From Dipodascopsis uninucleata var. uninucleata (taxonomy: Eukaryota; Ascomycota; Lipomycetes; Lipomycetales; Lipomycetaceae): 64,000 bases of DNA. The DNA lies in assembly GCA_030568195.1 (NCBI GenBank), contig JAJLTO010000003.1, positions 1,448,501 through 1,512,500 on the forward strand, read 5' to 3'. Numbering within the stretch: the first letter of the stretch is position 1; each line of letters starts with the position of its first letter. A model generated the notes under the pieces. It did no database searches, was not told where the DNA came from, and worked only from the letters and a program-made list of their open reading frames with translations. The translations under genes were made by a program, and so were the position numbers. Shown here piece by piece: positions 23,389 through 35,293 of the stretch.

Positions 23389-23720
23389 TTATCGCCTTGT
23401 TAATGACTTAAGCAGATCGAGTCGGACCTTGGCTGGTGACTACGTACGATGCATTAGTACGTTTCACTAAATGAAGTTATCAAACAAATATATACGAAAA
23501 CACGTACATCACCACTGGCAATAGATCTCATAGCTATATAATCCCACGATTCCAAGCTTCTTATGGTCGCCTCACGTCGGTCAATAGTTTCGTAGTTTAG
23601 TGATGGCATTGGTAACGGATAGATCGCAAATGGCTTCTTGTCGCCGCTCAAATAAGACGAATTACTCGAATTTCTAGGTCCATTTGATGGGGAAGTTGAG
23701 CCTTCTGGTTGTTGAGACAT
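23389..23720 (-). CDS. Small protein of unknown function, 87 aa
   Basis: Not recognised. Exons complement(23508..23720) and complement(23389..23439); intron 68 nt with GTACGT donor, TACTAAT branch and GTAG acceptor; the join keeps frame and gives 87 aa. The N-terminal third is Ser/Pro/Asn-rich and disordered. The second half looks conserved in character: LPMPSLNYETIDRREATIRS, LESWDYIAMRSIASGD, then SPAKVRLDLLKSLTRR, a likely pair of amphipathic helices with a basic end. No signal peptide or membrane span. The frame remains open upstream to 23810, but that part is Cys-rich and less protein-like, so MSQQPEG is taken as the start. It is divergent from the RBM5-like gene, 265 bp away. Confidence 0.6.
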
Positions 23721-23985
23721 GCGACAGCAATTGCAAGTTAGTCCGATCTGACTTGGTGAGATTAAAGATAATAATATAATGGACCAGAAATGCGTTCCCA
23801 AATCATGCATATCAGTGCCAGTAGTAAGTTTATTATATGCTGACCATAAATGTCATAAATGTCACAGTATTATGCGCTTATTACAACGTCTTCACGGGAA
23901 GTATATAAAACTTATGAGTGCTTTCCAGCTCCTACATGGAAAAATAGATATAGTCTTAGGTGAACTAAACTCATGATCGTCAAAA

Positions 23986-26109
23986 ATGTCTCCTTATAAT
24001 GAGAGGGACAGAGATTTTGACAGAGGTAGGTACAAATCGGATAAAGATCGCCAAAGAGGCTACAGAGGTAGAGAATTTCGCGAAGATAGAGCACTTGATC
24101 GCTCCTCAAGACATGACTTAGATTACGATGGACGAGATGATGTGCATTATGAATCTGACGACAATAGGGATGAGCGCTATAGTTCAAGGTCCCCCTCTCC
24201 AAATCATAGAAGATATTATGACAGAGACGGAGAGCGCAATGGAGATAGCCGAACATGGCGCAATTCTCGGTCAAGGTCGCCTTCTCCAATTCGTGGAGTA
24301 CCCTCCAAAGATATCATGCTACAAGGTCTCGATCTGGATGTAACTGAGTCTGACTTAACGAAGGCAGTTTCTGCAATTGACTCTAGGTTTGATAGAGTAA
24401 CAATTATCCGAGATAGACACACGAAGCAAAGCCGTAAATTTGGATTTATTAGATTCACAAATGTGGACGACGCAAAAGATTTCATGGAGAAACACTATCC
24501 ATTTATTACTTGCAATTCAGCACGTATAAGAATTGCGTATTCGAAAGATTCAAAATATGATACCAGCGATGAGGGTTGGATATGTAAAGTTTGCGGAATT
24601 ATTAACTATCCCAGAAGATCAGAATGCTATCGCTGTAATTCTGTCCGCAGAGACGCAGAGGGCGGAACTGCACCTACAACTGCAATACGTCAGAATCAAT
24701 CAAGTCAGAGCAAAATAAATAACGGAAGCGGTGATATAGGGGATTCGGCTTCCCAGTTTCTCATGTTTAGGAACTTGGCGTCGTCGACGAATGAAGAGAC
24801 AATTGCGTCTGCTCTCTCAAGCATTTCTAGCAGTGTGGTTTATCGAAGAATATTACTAGTTAGAGATCGAGATTCTAAGCAGTCGTGGTGTTTTGCATTT
24901 GTTGAATTCTTGTCTGCTAGTGAATGTACTAAAGCTCTTGAGATCATAAAAAAGGTGATGCCGCTGAAGATAGATGAGTCGAATGTGAAAATAGATTTCA
25001 TACATCCCGGAGTGTTTGTGCCTGTCTACTCTCATGACACAGATGACAGCAGAAATTTCACGTTTTTATCGTCTAACGGTTCTAGTTGGCTAACTTACTG
25101 GGATGAGCGAGCGTATCTTTCCATTTATACCAATCCAGCTTTACAGCAAAATGATTTAAAGGAAGTATCGGCATTGTCATCTGCATCTTTATTTAATAAC
25201 TCCACAGTTTCACAAGATCTAAGCAACCAACAGGCGTCATCTCCGCAAAATTCAGGAGAAACAAGACAAAAATATCACAACTCTACATCTTCTACTTCTG
25301 CCGCATCTATTTCTACACCAGCAGTGACTGTTCCTAAACATATGGCCCCGCAACTTCAACGGTGGCAGCTGAAACAGGCAGAACTTCATGGGGGTCAGGC
25401 TGGTATCTCGAATGATGATACAAATGGAACTTCAACGAGTGCAACTGCAATAGATGATTCAAACGACAGAGAAAATCAAGAAAAACAAGTTTCCTTTTTT
25501 CAAGAATCTTTCTCCGATCCTACGCAACATGCTTGTATTCTGTGCATGCGAAAGTTCGAATCAGGAGATAAAGTCAATCGTCACGAGCGTATGTCCGAAC
25601 TTCATGCATTTTATCTATCTTCGAAGGAAGCTCGTGAGCGAGCTCGTAAAAAACTTGCAAAACATGCTGGTCGCGCAGCATCAGAATCCGCGCAGTATCG
25701 AGATAGAGCTAAGGAACGTCGCATTGCTGCACAGCAGAGCTCGAATGTTGCTACTATTGACCATAAAAATATTAGTTCAAAAGACAGCAATGAAAAAGCA
25801 ACTATTGATCATAGTATTCGTGGAGAAAGAGGTACAGGTGACTATGACGACGATGACGATGACGATGACATGTTCTTAAGTAAAGGAAGCAAACTCCTTG
25901 AAAAAATGGGATGGAAGTCCGGTTCAGCATTAGGATCAACGGAAACCGGTATACAAGAGCCTGTACAGCCTGTAATGTACTCACAAGGTGTTGGTTTAGG
26001 GGCTGATGAAGGCAAGTTAGATCCCGAAACTGAAGGAAAACCAAAAACTTATGCTTCATTCATTGATCAGGTTAGAAATAAGACAAAGCAAAGATATGAA
26101 AACAAATGA
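23986..26109 (+). CDS. RBM5/RBM10-like splicing RNA-binding protein
   Basis: Single exon, 707 aa. Domain order matches the RBM5/10 family of alternative-splicing regulators (Rbm10 in fission yeast): Arg/Asp/Ser-rich N-terminus (1-105); RRM1 (about 108-187, DIMLQGLDLDV ... KFGFIRF); a RanBP2-type zinc finger (about 196-219, WICKVCGIINYPRRSECYRC); RRM2 (about 255-341, FAFVEF); an aromatic segment (358-383) where family members have an OCRE domain, here not clearly one; a C2H2 finger (about 515-540, CILCMRKFESGDKVNRH); and a G-patch (about 631-673, KLLEKMGWKSGSALG ... GVGLG) preceded by an acidic Asp run. It fits a genome in which most genes are spliced. Confidence 0.88.
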   Translation: MSPYNERDRDFDRGRYKSDKDRQRGYRGREFREDRALDRSSRHDLDYDGRDDVHYESDDNRDERYSSRSPSPNHRRYYDRDGERNGDSRTWRNSRSRSPSPIRGVPSKDIMLQGLDLDVTESDLTKAVSAIDSRFDRVTIIRDRHTKQSRKFGFIRFTNVDDAKDFMEKHYPFITCNSARIRIAYSKDSKYDTSDEGWICKVCGIINYPRRSECYRCNSVRRDAEGGTAPTTAIRQNQSSQSKINNGSGDIGDSASQFLMFRNLASSTNEETIASALSSISSSVVYRRILLVRDRDSKQSWCFAFVEFLSASECTKALEIIKKVMPLKIDESNVKIDFIHPGVFVPVYSHDTDDSRNFTFLSSNGSSWLTYWDERAYLSIYTNPALQQNDLKEVSALSSASLFNNSTVSQDLSNQQASSPQNSGETRQKYHNSTSSTSAASISTPAVTVPKHMAPQLQRWQLKQAELHGGQAGISNDDTNGTSTSATAIDDSNDRENQEKQVSFFQESFSDPTQHACILCMRKFESGDKVNRHERMSELHAFYLSSKEARERARKKLAKHAGRAASESAQYRDRAKERRIAAQQSSNVATIDHKNISSKDSNEKATIDHSIRGERGTGDYDDDDDDDDMFLSKGSKLLEKMGWKSGSALGSTETGIQEPVQPVMYSQGVGLGADEGKLDPETEGKPKTYASFIDQVRNKTKQRYENK

Positions 26110-26410
26110 AGTGAAAGTCGTACATATCGAGCATCTGGTGGGGAATAGACGCTTACTTTATATTAAATGATTGATAAACTATATATATATGAAAATTTCA
26201 TTCAAGAAATGTTTCTATGTCTGTAAAATTCAAGATTTCATTTATACAATTAATACAGCCATATAGTGATAACCGGCAACCGAATATAAAAGAGCACAAA
26301 TAAAAGTTACAAAAAAAACCACAACATTACTTTTTCAAGATGACCTATCATATGTGACTCAAGTAAAGAAAGCATACACTTCCTGTTAGTTTGAATTGTG
26401 TAGTTTTCTT

Positions 26411-27883
26411 TTACTCAAGATCCTTCTTGAGGGTACCCATGAAAGCGCTCTTCTCAGCCGGGGTCTGGAAACGGCCCTTACCGAATTTGGAAGCAGTATC
26501 GATCCACTTGAGAGAAACCTTCTCAAGAGCCCATCGAGAAGTGTGTGTACGTAATGACTTTCGAAGAGTGATAACACGCTTCTTAACACCTGGAATGGAT
26601 CCTTTAATAACTACGAAGTCGTTCTTGACATCACCATATCGGACGAAACCACCCATCGGAGTAATAGTCTTCTCAGTACGGTCAAACTCAGTAGATCCGT
26701 TAGCCTTATCATCACCCTTACCAATACGATAAATCTTATGGTTAACAGAGGTACGATGATGATAGCCATCTTGACCAGCACGAGCAACAGTCCACTGAAC
26801 ATGAGCCGGATGCCACGCGCCAATACAAGCAACCTTTCGGAGACCACGATGAGTCTTACGTGGAAGCTTCTTAGTACCCCATCGAGCAGTAACACCCTCG
26901 AATCCATGACCCTTAGTAACAGCGATAGCATCAACAATCTCGTCTTGCTCAAAGACAGAAGAAACATCGATCTCCTTCTCAAAATGCTCCTTAGCCCAGT
27001 CAACCTTGTCAGCAATAGAACCACCATTAACTTGGATCTCAAGGAGATGCGCCTTCTTTTGGCTAAGAGGAGTCTTTCTAATCTGAGAATGTGCAAGAAC
27101 ACGGACAACAGTAGCATACTTCTTAATACGCTCGAGCTCACGGGTAATGCTAGTAGCATCATCAGAATACTTCTTAGCATACTTCGTGAAGGCTTTCTTC
27201 TTGCTGTGATACCAGTTCTTGTAGAATCGTCGCTTAACCTCTTCAGATAGATGTTCAGCCCAAACAGTGGTGAGAGATCTCAGACCACGAGGAGTCTCAA
27301 TATATCCAACAACACCAATAACAACCATAGGAGGTGTATCAACAACAGTGACGGCCTCAACAACCTCACGCTTATGCATCTTGGATCCTGGACGATCAAG
27401 GTCACGAACAACAGTAGTCATACCAGCCTAAACAAATTCCTAATTAGTAAAATACACACTTTTAAAAAATTAAAAAATCGAACAAAACATCCGTTTCCGT
27501 TGATTAAGACAAACAAATATCAAGCCCAATATTAGGAAAGAGGTTTTAATGTACAGCATAGACAAAATTTTCCGAGCTATCTAAACGACTCATGTAGATA
27601 CAATATAGCTTGAGCAGTTTCTTCACTGCACCCGGCCATCCAACGCAACATATATCTACCATACTCAATCAAGGTGATACTGTTGCCATAATCAATAATA
27701 TAATTGTTCGTATATCGATATACGTATACTGACCTTGTATCCAAGAAAAGCAGTCAAGTGAACAGGCTTAGTCTTGTCATCTTTGGGGAATGACTTAACC
27801 TTTCCACGATGACGAGCAGCACGCTTTCGTGGCAGGAAACCCAAAGATCCGTGTCTAGGCTCTTCGTACTTTCTGTGGGACAT
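26411..27883 (-). CDS. RPL3: 60S ribosomal protein L3 (uL3)
   Basis: Universal large-subunit protein near the peptidyl transferase centre. Exons are complement(27734..27883) and complement(26411..27427); intron 306 nt (GTCAGT donor, TTTACTAAT branch, TTTAG acceptor); 388 aa, as in other fungi. Exon 1 encodes [20 protein letters not shown] to FLGYK and exon 2 resumes with [16 protein letters not shown]. The W-finger region with [21 protein letters not shown] and [18 protein letters not shown] is fully conserved. The long first intron resembles those of other fungal ribosomal genes, but I find no snoRNA boxes in it. Promoter elements lie 160-250 bp upstream of the start codon. Confidence 0.97.
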
Positions 27884-28769
27884 TGCTGACGGTCCTAATC
27901 GAAAATAATAAAAAATTGAATGATAGTTGATATATGAGTAGACAAGCAAAACAAGACAAAAATCTCGAGACTTTCATCGACTCTAAGTTCAGTGTAGGTG
28001 TCGGGTATTTAGTATTCAATATTCACTATATCAAATAATAGTTGTGACTGCTTTTTCTAGTATGCTAGACTACCCTATGTAACCCTGATCCCGCCTCGAA
28101 ACTATTTTACGTACTAACTATAGTTACCCGGTTTTATATCATAAACACCCTATGTTACAGATTTCCTAAGCAAACACCTCAAATCTGTACAAATGGCAAT
28201 TTCTATTAGAAGTTTCTAAGCGTACGACCCAGCAAGTTCATATATATAAGTTTTATTCACTCGTATAATGAGAAAAGACTATATAAGCAGAAAACTGTGC
28301 TATACTACAAATATCAAAGTCAATCTCAATCAAGTACCTCTCCAGTAACAATGACCGGGAACGCTTCGAATGACAAAAAAATAGAAACTATTCACAGACA
28401 ATATAGAATTCACATCACCATCAGTATCGAGTGAAAAAATGTGATTGATTGGAGAGCGTTTAAATAGAGATAGATAAATAAATAAATAAGGACACCAAAT
28501 TCAAAAGCAATCAAATAATAAATATGTAAACAATAACTCAGAAATTGAATATCAACAAAGGGAAATCATTAAATAAATTTCTTTTCGAACACCGAACCCC
28601 AATTTGATTAAAAAAATAAAATAGAAAGCAATATAGTAACACAATAGTCAAAACTTGACAGAAACTTTAGTGATTGTAAAATATGTTCTAGTAATAGCAA
28701 GTACTCAAAATCTTATCGTACATAGTCTCATAGAGAGACTCGAGCTTTAAAACCCCTACATCTAACTCC
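27884..28769. other. RPL3 promoter and BDF1 3' flank
   Basis: 886 bp between two minus-strand genes. Apart from the Homol-D, ACCCT and TTACCCGG motifs near 28043-28131 the segment is AT-rich with A-runs (28480-28640) and has no coding signal. Confidence 0.45.
28043..28050 (-). promoter_or_regulatory. Homol-D box of the RPL3 promoter
   Basis: CAGTCACA on the gene strand, 160 bp before the RPL3 ATG. This is the exact Homol-D core that serves as the TATA analogue of ribosomal protein genes in fission yeast and is retained in several ascomycete lineages. Nearby ACCCTA/ACCCTG repeats (about 28070-28090 and 28146) recall Homol-E or Tbf1-type sites, and a TTACCCGG (Reb1-like) lies at 28124-28131. 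Confidence 0.6.
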
Positions 28770-31373
28770 TCACTCCTCTTCACTACTAGATTCACTATCA
28801 TCTTCCTCTGAAGAGCTTTCATCGGACGAATGTTGCTCTACTACCTTCGTCTTTTTTTCAGCCTGAACTAATTGCTTCTTCTGTTCATCCACTTTAACCT
28901 TTTTGGCTTTCGACGCATTACTCGACGAAGGCTTGGAAGGCGAATTCTTGGTAACATAGTTGTATAGTTTCATCAAAGTAACAGGATCGAGTTGATCCAC
29001 ATCTAATTCAATCTCCTCTTGGCCAGCATTCTTGAGATGCGGCATACTCTCATGTATCATCTTGATGACATGATTCAGTTTCTGACCGGTAAGAGTCATA
29101 ATCTTTTCAGAAAGTTCTTTCTTCATATCATAGGATACATGAGGAACAGGAGCAGGAACAGATGTAGACTTTGATTTCTTTTTTGACGTAGTAGAGGACT
29201 TTTTGGACTTCTCCTTTTCTTTCTCCTTCTTTTCTTTCTTCTTCTTACTATTCTCCTTCTTCAGCTTCTTCATCATAGAAAGCTGATTCTGCATAGCAAC
29301 GAGTTGCTGCTCCAAATAAGAAATAGTTTTATCGCCCGGGTCCTCATCTTCTTCATCCTCCTCTGATTCAGACTCGCTACTACTCTCTATCGGAGGCGGA
29401 GGAGATTCACGGACTGGTGGTGGAGGAACAGGCTTCTCGGCCCATTTTTTATCGAAAACAGCTTCCAACTTGTGGCCCATGACGTTCACTGGAGAGTTAT
29501 CTGGATTGAACTTATAGCAATTCTTAAACATCAGACGAATATCAGCCTCGAACTCATCGCCTGTCTCATATTGGTTATTATTGAGCTTTTGCTGGATCGT
29601 ACTAAGATCCATCGGCTTCTTGATAATTTTAAAATATGATGGACAGTTCAAAGCGACGGGATCAACTGGTTGCAAAAAAGGAAAAGAAAATCCTTCGTAT
29701 TTCTTATTTAGCAATTCCTTCAAAACAATGCTGCAAAACTTGAGCTCAGCAGCATATTTCTTCCGTCGTGGCTTTGACTCGCTATAAGGCAAATCTCGTG
29801 GCCTTGGAGGGTGAATCTCTCTTTTGGGTCTACCATCATTAACAGAATCTCGTCTAATGATAGGTACACCAGATGGCGTCAGAGCAAAAGCTTGTTCTGC
29901 ACTTTCTTTCAGCTTTTTCTTCTTACTTACACTTGGCTCAGTCTTAGCTACCTCCGTTGGCATTTGTTTATATTGCCGATCAAATGATGCTTTCAAACTT
30001 CTTGCCATGTCTGCGATCTTCGATTGGGCGCCATTGAATAATATACAGTTGTCAATCATCAATTGAAAATCGCTGACAAACTGATCAACATGTTTATATT
30101 CATTCCCAGTGAGCTTCTTTTCAATTGCAGACAGATCCATTGGATTCTTTACAATATTAAAATAATCAGGGATACCAAGTCTGACAGGATCAACAGGTTG
30201 TAAAAAGGGAGCAGCATCTTTCAGTCTCTTCAGAGAGCGGACCATAGACAACGCAAACTTACTCTGATGACGAGGTAGTGTTGCATCACTACCATATTCA
30301 ACAGAAGCAGGGGATGTCGAAAGTTGAGTATCTGTCTGCGTTGGTGATTCAGTCTTCAAAGCCACATCTGCTGGACGTTCAGCCAACATCTGTGACTGTT
30401 GTTGTTCATTACCTGGCGAACTGGCAGCCGGTGTTTGCGGAGTTGAAGATGTGGCTTGGGTTGAAGTAGCGGTTGGAGTGGTAGGTGCGGTAGGTGCCGA
30501 AAACTTCTCCGGCGCTGACGAAAAGTCTTCAGATTTCAATCTCTTAGAAGGCGGCTCTTCGATGCTATCCACCTCCGATTCATTAACTCTCTTCTCTGTA
30601 ATATTTGGTTCAGAGTTAGGTAACTGTTGAAAATCCGCATGCTGTAAAGGAGGTGAAGGAATTGGTGGAGATAAAGGTGCTGAGCTATCGAGATTACTCA
30701 TCATAGCATCCTTTCGTTCAGTGATAATCTCGGTAGAACTGGTAAAGTTAGTACTGCTTCCATATATAAATATCATAAAAGTCAATTGCAATCAATAAAT
30801 AGAGGAAACTATCATGTACAAATATAAATTAATATATTTCCAGGGTATTAAACTATACGATCTTGATGAATTCATGCCGACGTCAGCAACTGGCAAACTC
30901 GTTTTACCACAACATCCTAACATCTCAGTTCATTCAAATTCAATCGCAAGATGTCAAATGATACCATAGTAAAAGATAAGATCTTCATAACTTGATTGCA
31001 GTAAAAAAGATATAATAATGAGATGAGATGCTTCCATGTAACATGGAAATTCATATAGTATTATAAAACATGAAAATTTCTGAACTGTGCTATGCACTCA
31101 ATGGTATCATTCAATCATCACAACAATAGTATCTTTCCCAAACTATGATTGCAATCTTTCAAGAATATTTTAAGATCTATCAACTTACTTTGGTGGACCA
31201 TCACGGGTTGATTCGGCTGGTGTTGTTGATCCTAGTGGTGTAGTGGATTCATCCTTGGATGACATTTGTACAGAGACGGAATCAATATTCTGAGGTTTGC
31301 CGACAACCGGAACAGATTGAATTTTCTCATCTGAGTGGTTTGTCGGCATCATCGATGGATCCATGATAGCCAT
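28770..31373 (-). CDS. BDF1: BET double-bromodomain protein
   Basis: Acetyl-histone reader of the BET family, acting with TFIID/SWR1 at promoters. Exons are complement(30738..31373 minus intron): exon 1 31189..31373, exon 2 28770..30738; intron 450 nt with a GTACTAAC branch and CCAG acceptor; 717 aa. Bromodomain 1 lies at about 220-311 (FLQPVDPVRLGIPDYFNIV, NPMDLSAIEKKL, the acetyl-lysine Asn in DNCILFN). Bromodomain 2 lies at about 394-493 (YFKIIKKPMDLSTIQQKL, KNCYKFNPDNS). A Lys-rich segment and the ET domain follow at about 598-659 (YDMKKELSEKIMTLTGQKL), then an acidic Ser/Glu tail. Start taken at MAIMDPS; an in-frame ATG seven codons upstream (31394) is possible. A second BET gene may exist elsewhere. 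Confidence 0.93.
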
Positions 31374-32099
31374 ATATGATAGAAATGAAAGCACTATTTA
31401 ATCGAAAGTTGCCTTCGAGTAGCCGATTTACAATTAATTTATGATAAATGGTAATGACTATGAAGAATAACCGGATCAAGACACAACTGATTCAGAATCT
31501 TGCACAGAAAATTATAATATTTCGCTAACGGATAATAAATCTGAAATCGAGGATAAAAAGTGCAATAAACCCGAATCAAACTGATTCCAAGCGGAGAAGT
31601 TCAATGTTCAATATTATATAAACGAATCTCTATCCTATCAGATACTTAATTCCGCGTAACAGCGACATAAACAATATAATCCGATATTGTATTACGAATA
31701 TATTGTTCAAGAACGTATATATAATTGCGGATGTGTTCGAAATCTAATGTTCAGTCGTTGCAGTCAAATGCGTTTTGGATGCCGACACTACTTTCACCTA
31801 TCACCACTATCTGTACAATTTACTTATTACAGTAACAAGCGTATCAGAACTGAATTCAAATCGTGAATCAATATCTGTAATCCGATCGATAGACTAAAAG
31901 TCTCTTGTTTCGTGTCGCTAATTTGAAATGTAGTAAGAACAGTAGACGAACGGATCAGCACTTGACAGTCTAGCAGATCAACTAGTGTTAACCTTGGTAC
32001 TGAAAATCCCAGGTTCAATAAAATAGTAAATGACCTAGTTTGTGAACTGTGTAGTATACGAGCAAGCTACTACTGCTATCTCTAACAGAAGTATTTGTT

Positions 32100-32290
32100 G
32101 AAATTTATGAAGAGTGAAATAAAAATATAAAAAATATAAAAAATAAAATAAAAAAATTAATAAAATTATAAAATTAAAGAGAGAATTCACAAAATCATAA
32201 AAAAACAAAAAGAACAAAACAAAGAAATTAAGAGGCGGACGGCTGTTTTTATTTCTTTTCGGTCCCAAAAAAAAACAAAATAAAATGGAT
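32100..32290. repeat. A-rich low-complexity tract
   Basis: Mostly A with scattered T, built from AAAATA/AAAATTA words. It is unlike the flanks and could be a nucleosome-depleted or replication-origin-like tract; nothing in the sequence decides this. Confidence 0.5.
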
Positions 32291-34608
32291 TCAAAAAATT
32301 TAATAAGAATTACCCTTACTTTAATGTTGTCATGCCAACGATCAAAAATCTCCTTATTGGTTCAAATATATGACGTGTAATTTAAAGTTTATCTTGTACG
32401 CGTACATCTCGTACCGCACACGTAGCGATTCACATGAACTTTGGTCGTATTTGTCAGCACCTCGGAAGATCACTGTACATACCGTTGTGCTGATGAAAGT
32501 TTAAAACTAGTGAGAGAATAGAGAGGGGGCATGGTTACAGTTCAAAAACGTATATACAGTTTGCATCTCAAAACTAATAAATGCAAAAAAAGCAAACTTT
32601 AAATCGCGTTTGCATAGCTTTTGTTACTCATCCTGTTTTCTTGGTCGTAGAATTCTAAAGATTTCCTGTAGTCTCCATAGTCAGAGTATACTCTATGAAT
32701 ATCCTTCGACTTTGCCTCTTTTAAGTATGAGGTCTACAGATAGATGATAACCATTATTTATAGTTTGTACGCCTTTCTTAGCATATCTGCTAATGGCCTT
32801 CCTTCAAGTCATCTACTAACAGTTAAGCCCACGTTAAGAAAGTGAAGACCACTTTAGGTGCAAGAATATCGTTTTAGGATAAGCCCTTCTAAGTGACAGA
32901 AGGTAACATTATGTGACTTGTGACTTTGGTTAGATATCCTACAAACTAACTTTCAGCTTGCTTTACCATTATATTTAGCGATTTGTTTTATCAGTGTTTT
33001 CAGAGAAGTCAAGATATATTCTAGAATAGATTTTGAGATGTATTTGTTACTATTATTTAACTACCATATCACTAACTAAATACTTTTTATGTGTATTACA
33101 GGCTGCCTTCTATCGCTTGACTATTGTAAAATCCGCTCCATCGCAAACTATTGAATCTTTTTATCGTTGCAAAATATCTCACAAATATCTCTCGTAATAT
33201 AATGATTTCAGAATCCTTGTTGATATTTTTTCGTTTGTTACCTCTACTTCTTTACTCTCGCCTTTATGTCGTTTGGTTCGCATAGTAGTGCCATATGTTA
33301 TATTTGTTCGACATTTGTTCTTACTTGGCGATGCCTGAAAGTATAGTTATGCATTCCCGCAAGTTATTTTCATGACAGTATATTTTATGTGCTGAAAGGC
33401 TAGCAAGTACTCCGCCTTGTAATTTGACATGTTACGTTATGATGGCATACACAGAAGGTGGAGAAATTGTTTCTCCGACTATAGCAGGCACACGTCCTGA
33501 TATGATTGAATACCAGAATTGATGTAATAGACATATATTGTTGTTACTGTTCTATGATACCCGATTTCATTGCCTTCTGTGGTGTCTTCTCGCTTATTCG
33601 GTAATCATACTGGTTTCCATAAACAATATGGGATGATTTCTGAATATTTAGATCCTCTCAGTCAATGTATAGTTTGCACGCCTAGATGTTTGCTCATACT
33701 GTCTTACTTGATCACAGATCCATGTAGCGTATATGCCATCAATGGATATATTACTTGGTCTATCTCGCCAAAATGAATGCTCTATGGCAATGTCGCAGAC
33801 TCCATGCAATACCTTTATGAGTGTCAGTTCCACCTCTGTTTACAAAGACGTTTCAACTACAATGGCCAAATTCACTGGTGCGTATTCTAGCAAGCCTTCG
33901 GCAAGCGCACTATGTCTGACTTATACAGCTGGCCACGACGCAGCCAAATCGCTTATCCATTATTCAATTAATTAAGTACATAAGATGGTTCAAACTGATC
34001 TCTCTACCTGAAAGCGAGGCGCGGAACAACGAATACGCGTGCGCATAGATATTTACGGCTTCTGGATCACTGTTGACAAGGTGGCGTAATCAAGAATACT
34101 GGATTTATCTGCCTTTATTATGACTGCATATTTATTGCAGATAAAGATATGTGACTTAACACGAATAGCCTGATGAACTTCATTGCGAATTTTATTGCTA
34201 ATCGTTTAGTCGTATTGTCAGCGTATTATTTATTTTTATTTAAGATTCGTACGTGTAGTTTCGTGTTTGCGTTATAATTGCTAATTAATTATTATTCAAA
34301 GGCACTGCTGATGCCTGCTACAAGCAATATTTGTCTGTCTCATGTACCTGTGATCGCTAAAAAACCCTCATTTCTTGTCTTTTCATCCTTATCAATGGGA
34401 ATTTCTTTCGATTTCTTAATGCTCCTTGAACCGCTTATCCTGCGCCTATCTTACGATGCCCTAATATATCTATCTATATGAGGTGAATCCATCTTTAATT
34501 GGTCTAGCTCATCAGTGTTAACCTAAAATATACATAATAAAAAATAGACAGTGATGCAAAAATAAAAGAAGGCATATACTAGAGCATAATAATAAATAGT
34601 AATTAAAG

Positions 34609-34685
34609 CCAGGTCAGCATCATTTATTAGGGAATGAATTCGACTCAATAGAGTTTGCTGTTTGAATCGTGTCAGTCTGACCTGG
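34609..34685. other. 77-nt foldback with internal stems
   Basis: Outer arms CCAGGTCAG (34609-34617) and CTGACCTGG (34677-34685) are perfectly complementary over 9 bp. Inside are TCATT/AATGA (34620-34624, 34633-34637) and GACTC/GAGTT (34642-34646, 34651-34655, one G-T pair). The size resembles a tRNA, but the loop sizes and T arm do not fit a tRNA. Confidence 0.4.
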
Positions 34686-35038
34686 AAGACGACTGCCGAG
34701 CACTGCCATCGTTCACAGCCTCTCCGATCAGTGTGTCATGGATGTAATATGAAGTGCGTATTCAGTACTTGACTGAAAAATTACTGGACTATGGTACTTT
34801 TAAAAGATTTACTAGCCTCAGGACTGACATATGTTGGTTTTCGCAAAGATTCTAGAATAGCATCTTAAATAATACGGAGCATCCTCACTATCCAAAATTT
34901 ACGAATCTCTCTTCTGACTGTCATAGCCGGTTACTCCACGCTATTTCCATGGCTTCCAGTAACATCTTCAAATTTATCTCTAATGCCTTGCACTTCGTAT
35001 ATCCATATATAATTACAAGAAAGGGTACTAGAGATGTC

Positions 35039-35065
35039 AATAGCCATCTAGATGGCTATTTTTTT
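35039..35065 (+). terminator. Perfect 22-bp palindrome followed by T7
   Basis: AATAGCCATCT and its exact complement AGATGGCTATT abut, and the right arm runs into seven T. In form this is a hairpin plus U-tract. In a eukaryote a T-run ends RNA polymerase III transcripts, so it could mark the 3' end of a plus-strand Pol III RNA, but no promoter boxes were recognised upstream. Confidence 0.35.
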
Positions 35066-35293
35066 ATGCATTATCTACGACCTATGTAATTTTCTTCGCC
35101 TTGACTTTTTTCACGCTGCATCGTGGACTTATCTCGTCATAACCAAGCACCACGCTATGCCTCTCCTAGATAATAATATCGTGATGTAGTGAAAGGTTTC
35201 AAAAATAAAATAAAAATAAAAATACTGAGATGTTCTCGTGAATTATAGTCTGTTAGAGATGGGCTCTCATACAGCTCTTCTGCTTTGCTCCGG

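Noticed and set aside
26611-27250. Long ORFs on both strands inside RPL3
   Set aside because: Alternate frames of a highly biased ribosomal protein gene.
30920-31122. C/D-box snoRNA in the BDF1 intron (TGATGA ... CTGA on the minus strand)
   Set aside because: Boxes are about 195 nt apart without a closing stem, too long for an ordinary C/D RNA.
33570-33975. Overlapping short ORFs on both strands, possible transposon remnant
   Set aside because: I could not match any transposase, integrase or reverse transcriptase motif; frames are broken and no terminal repeats were found.
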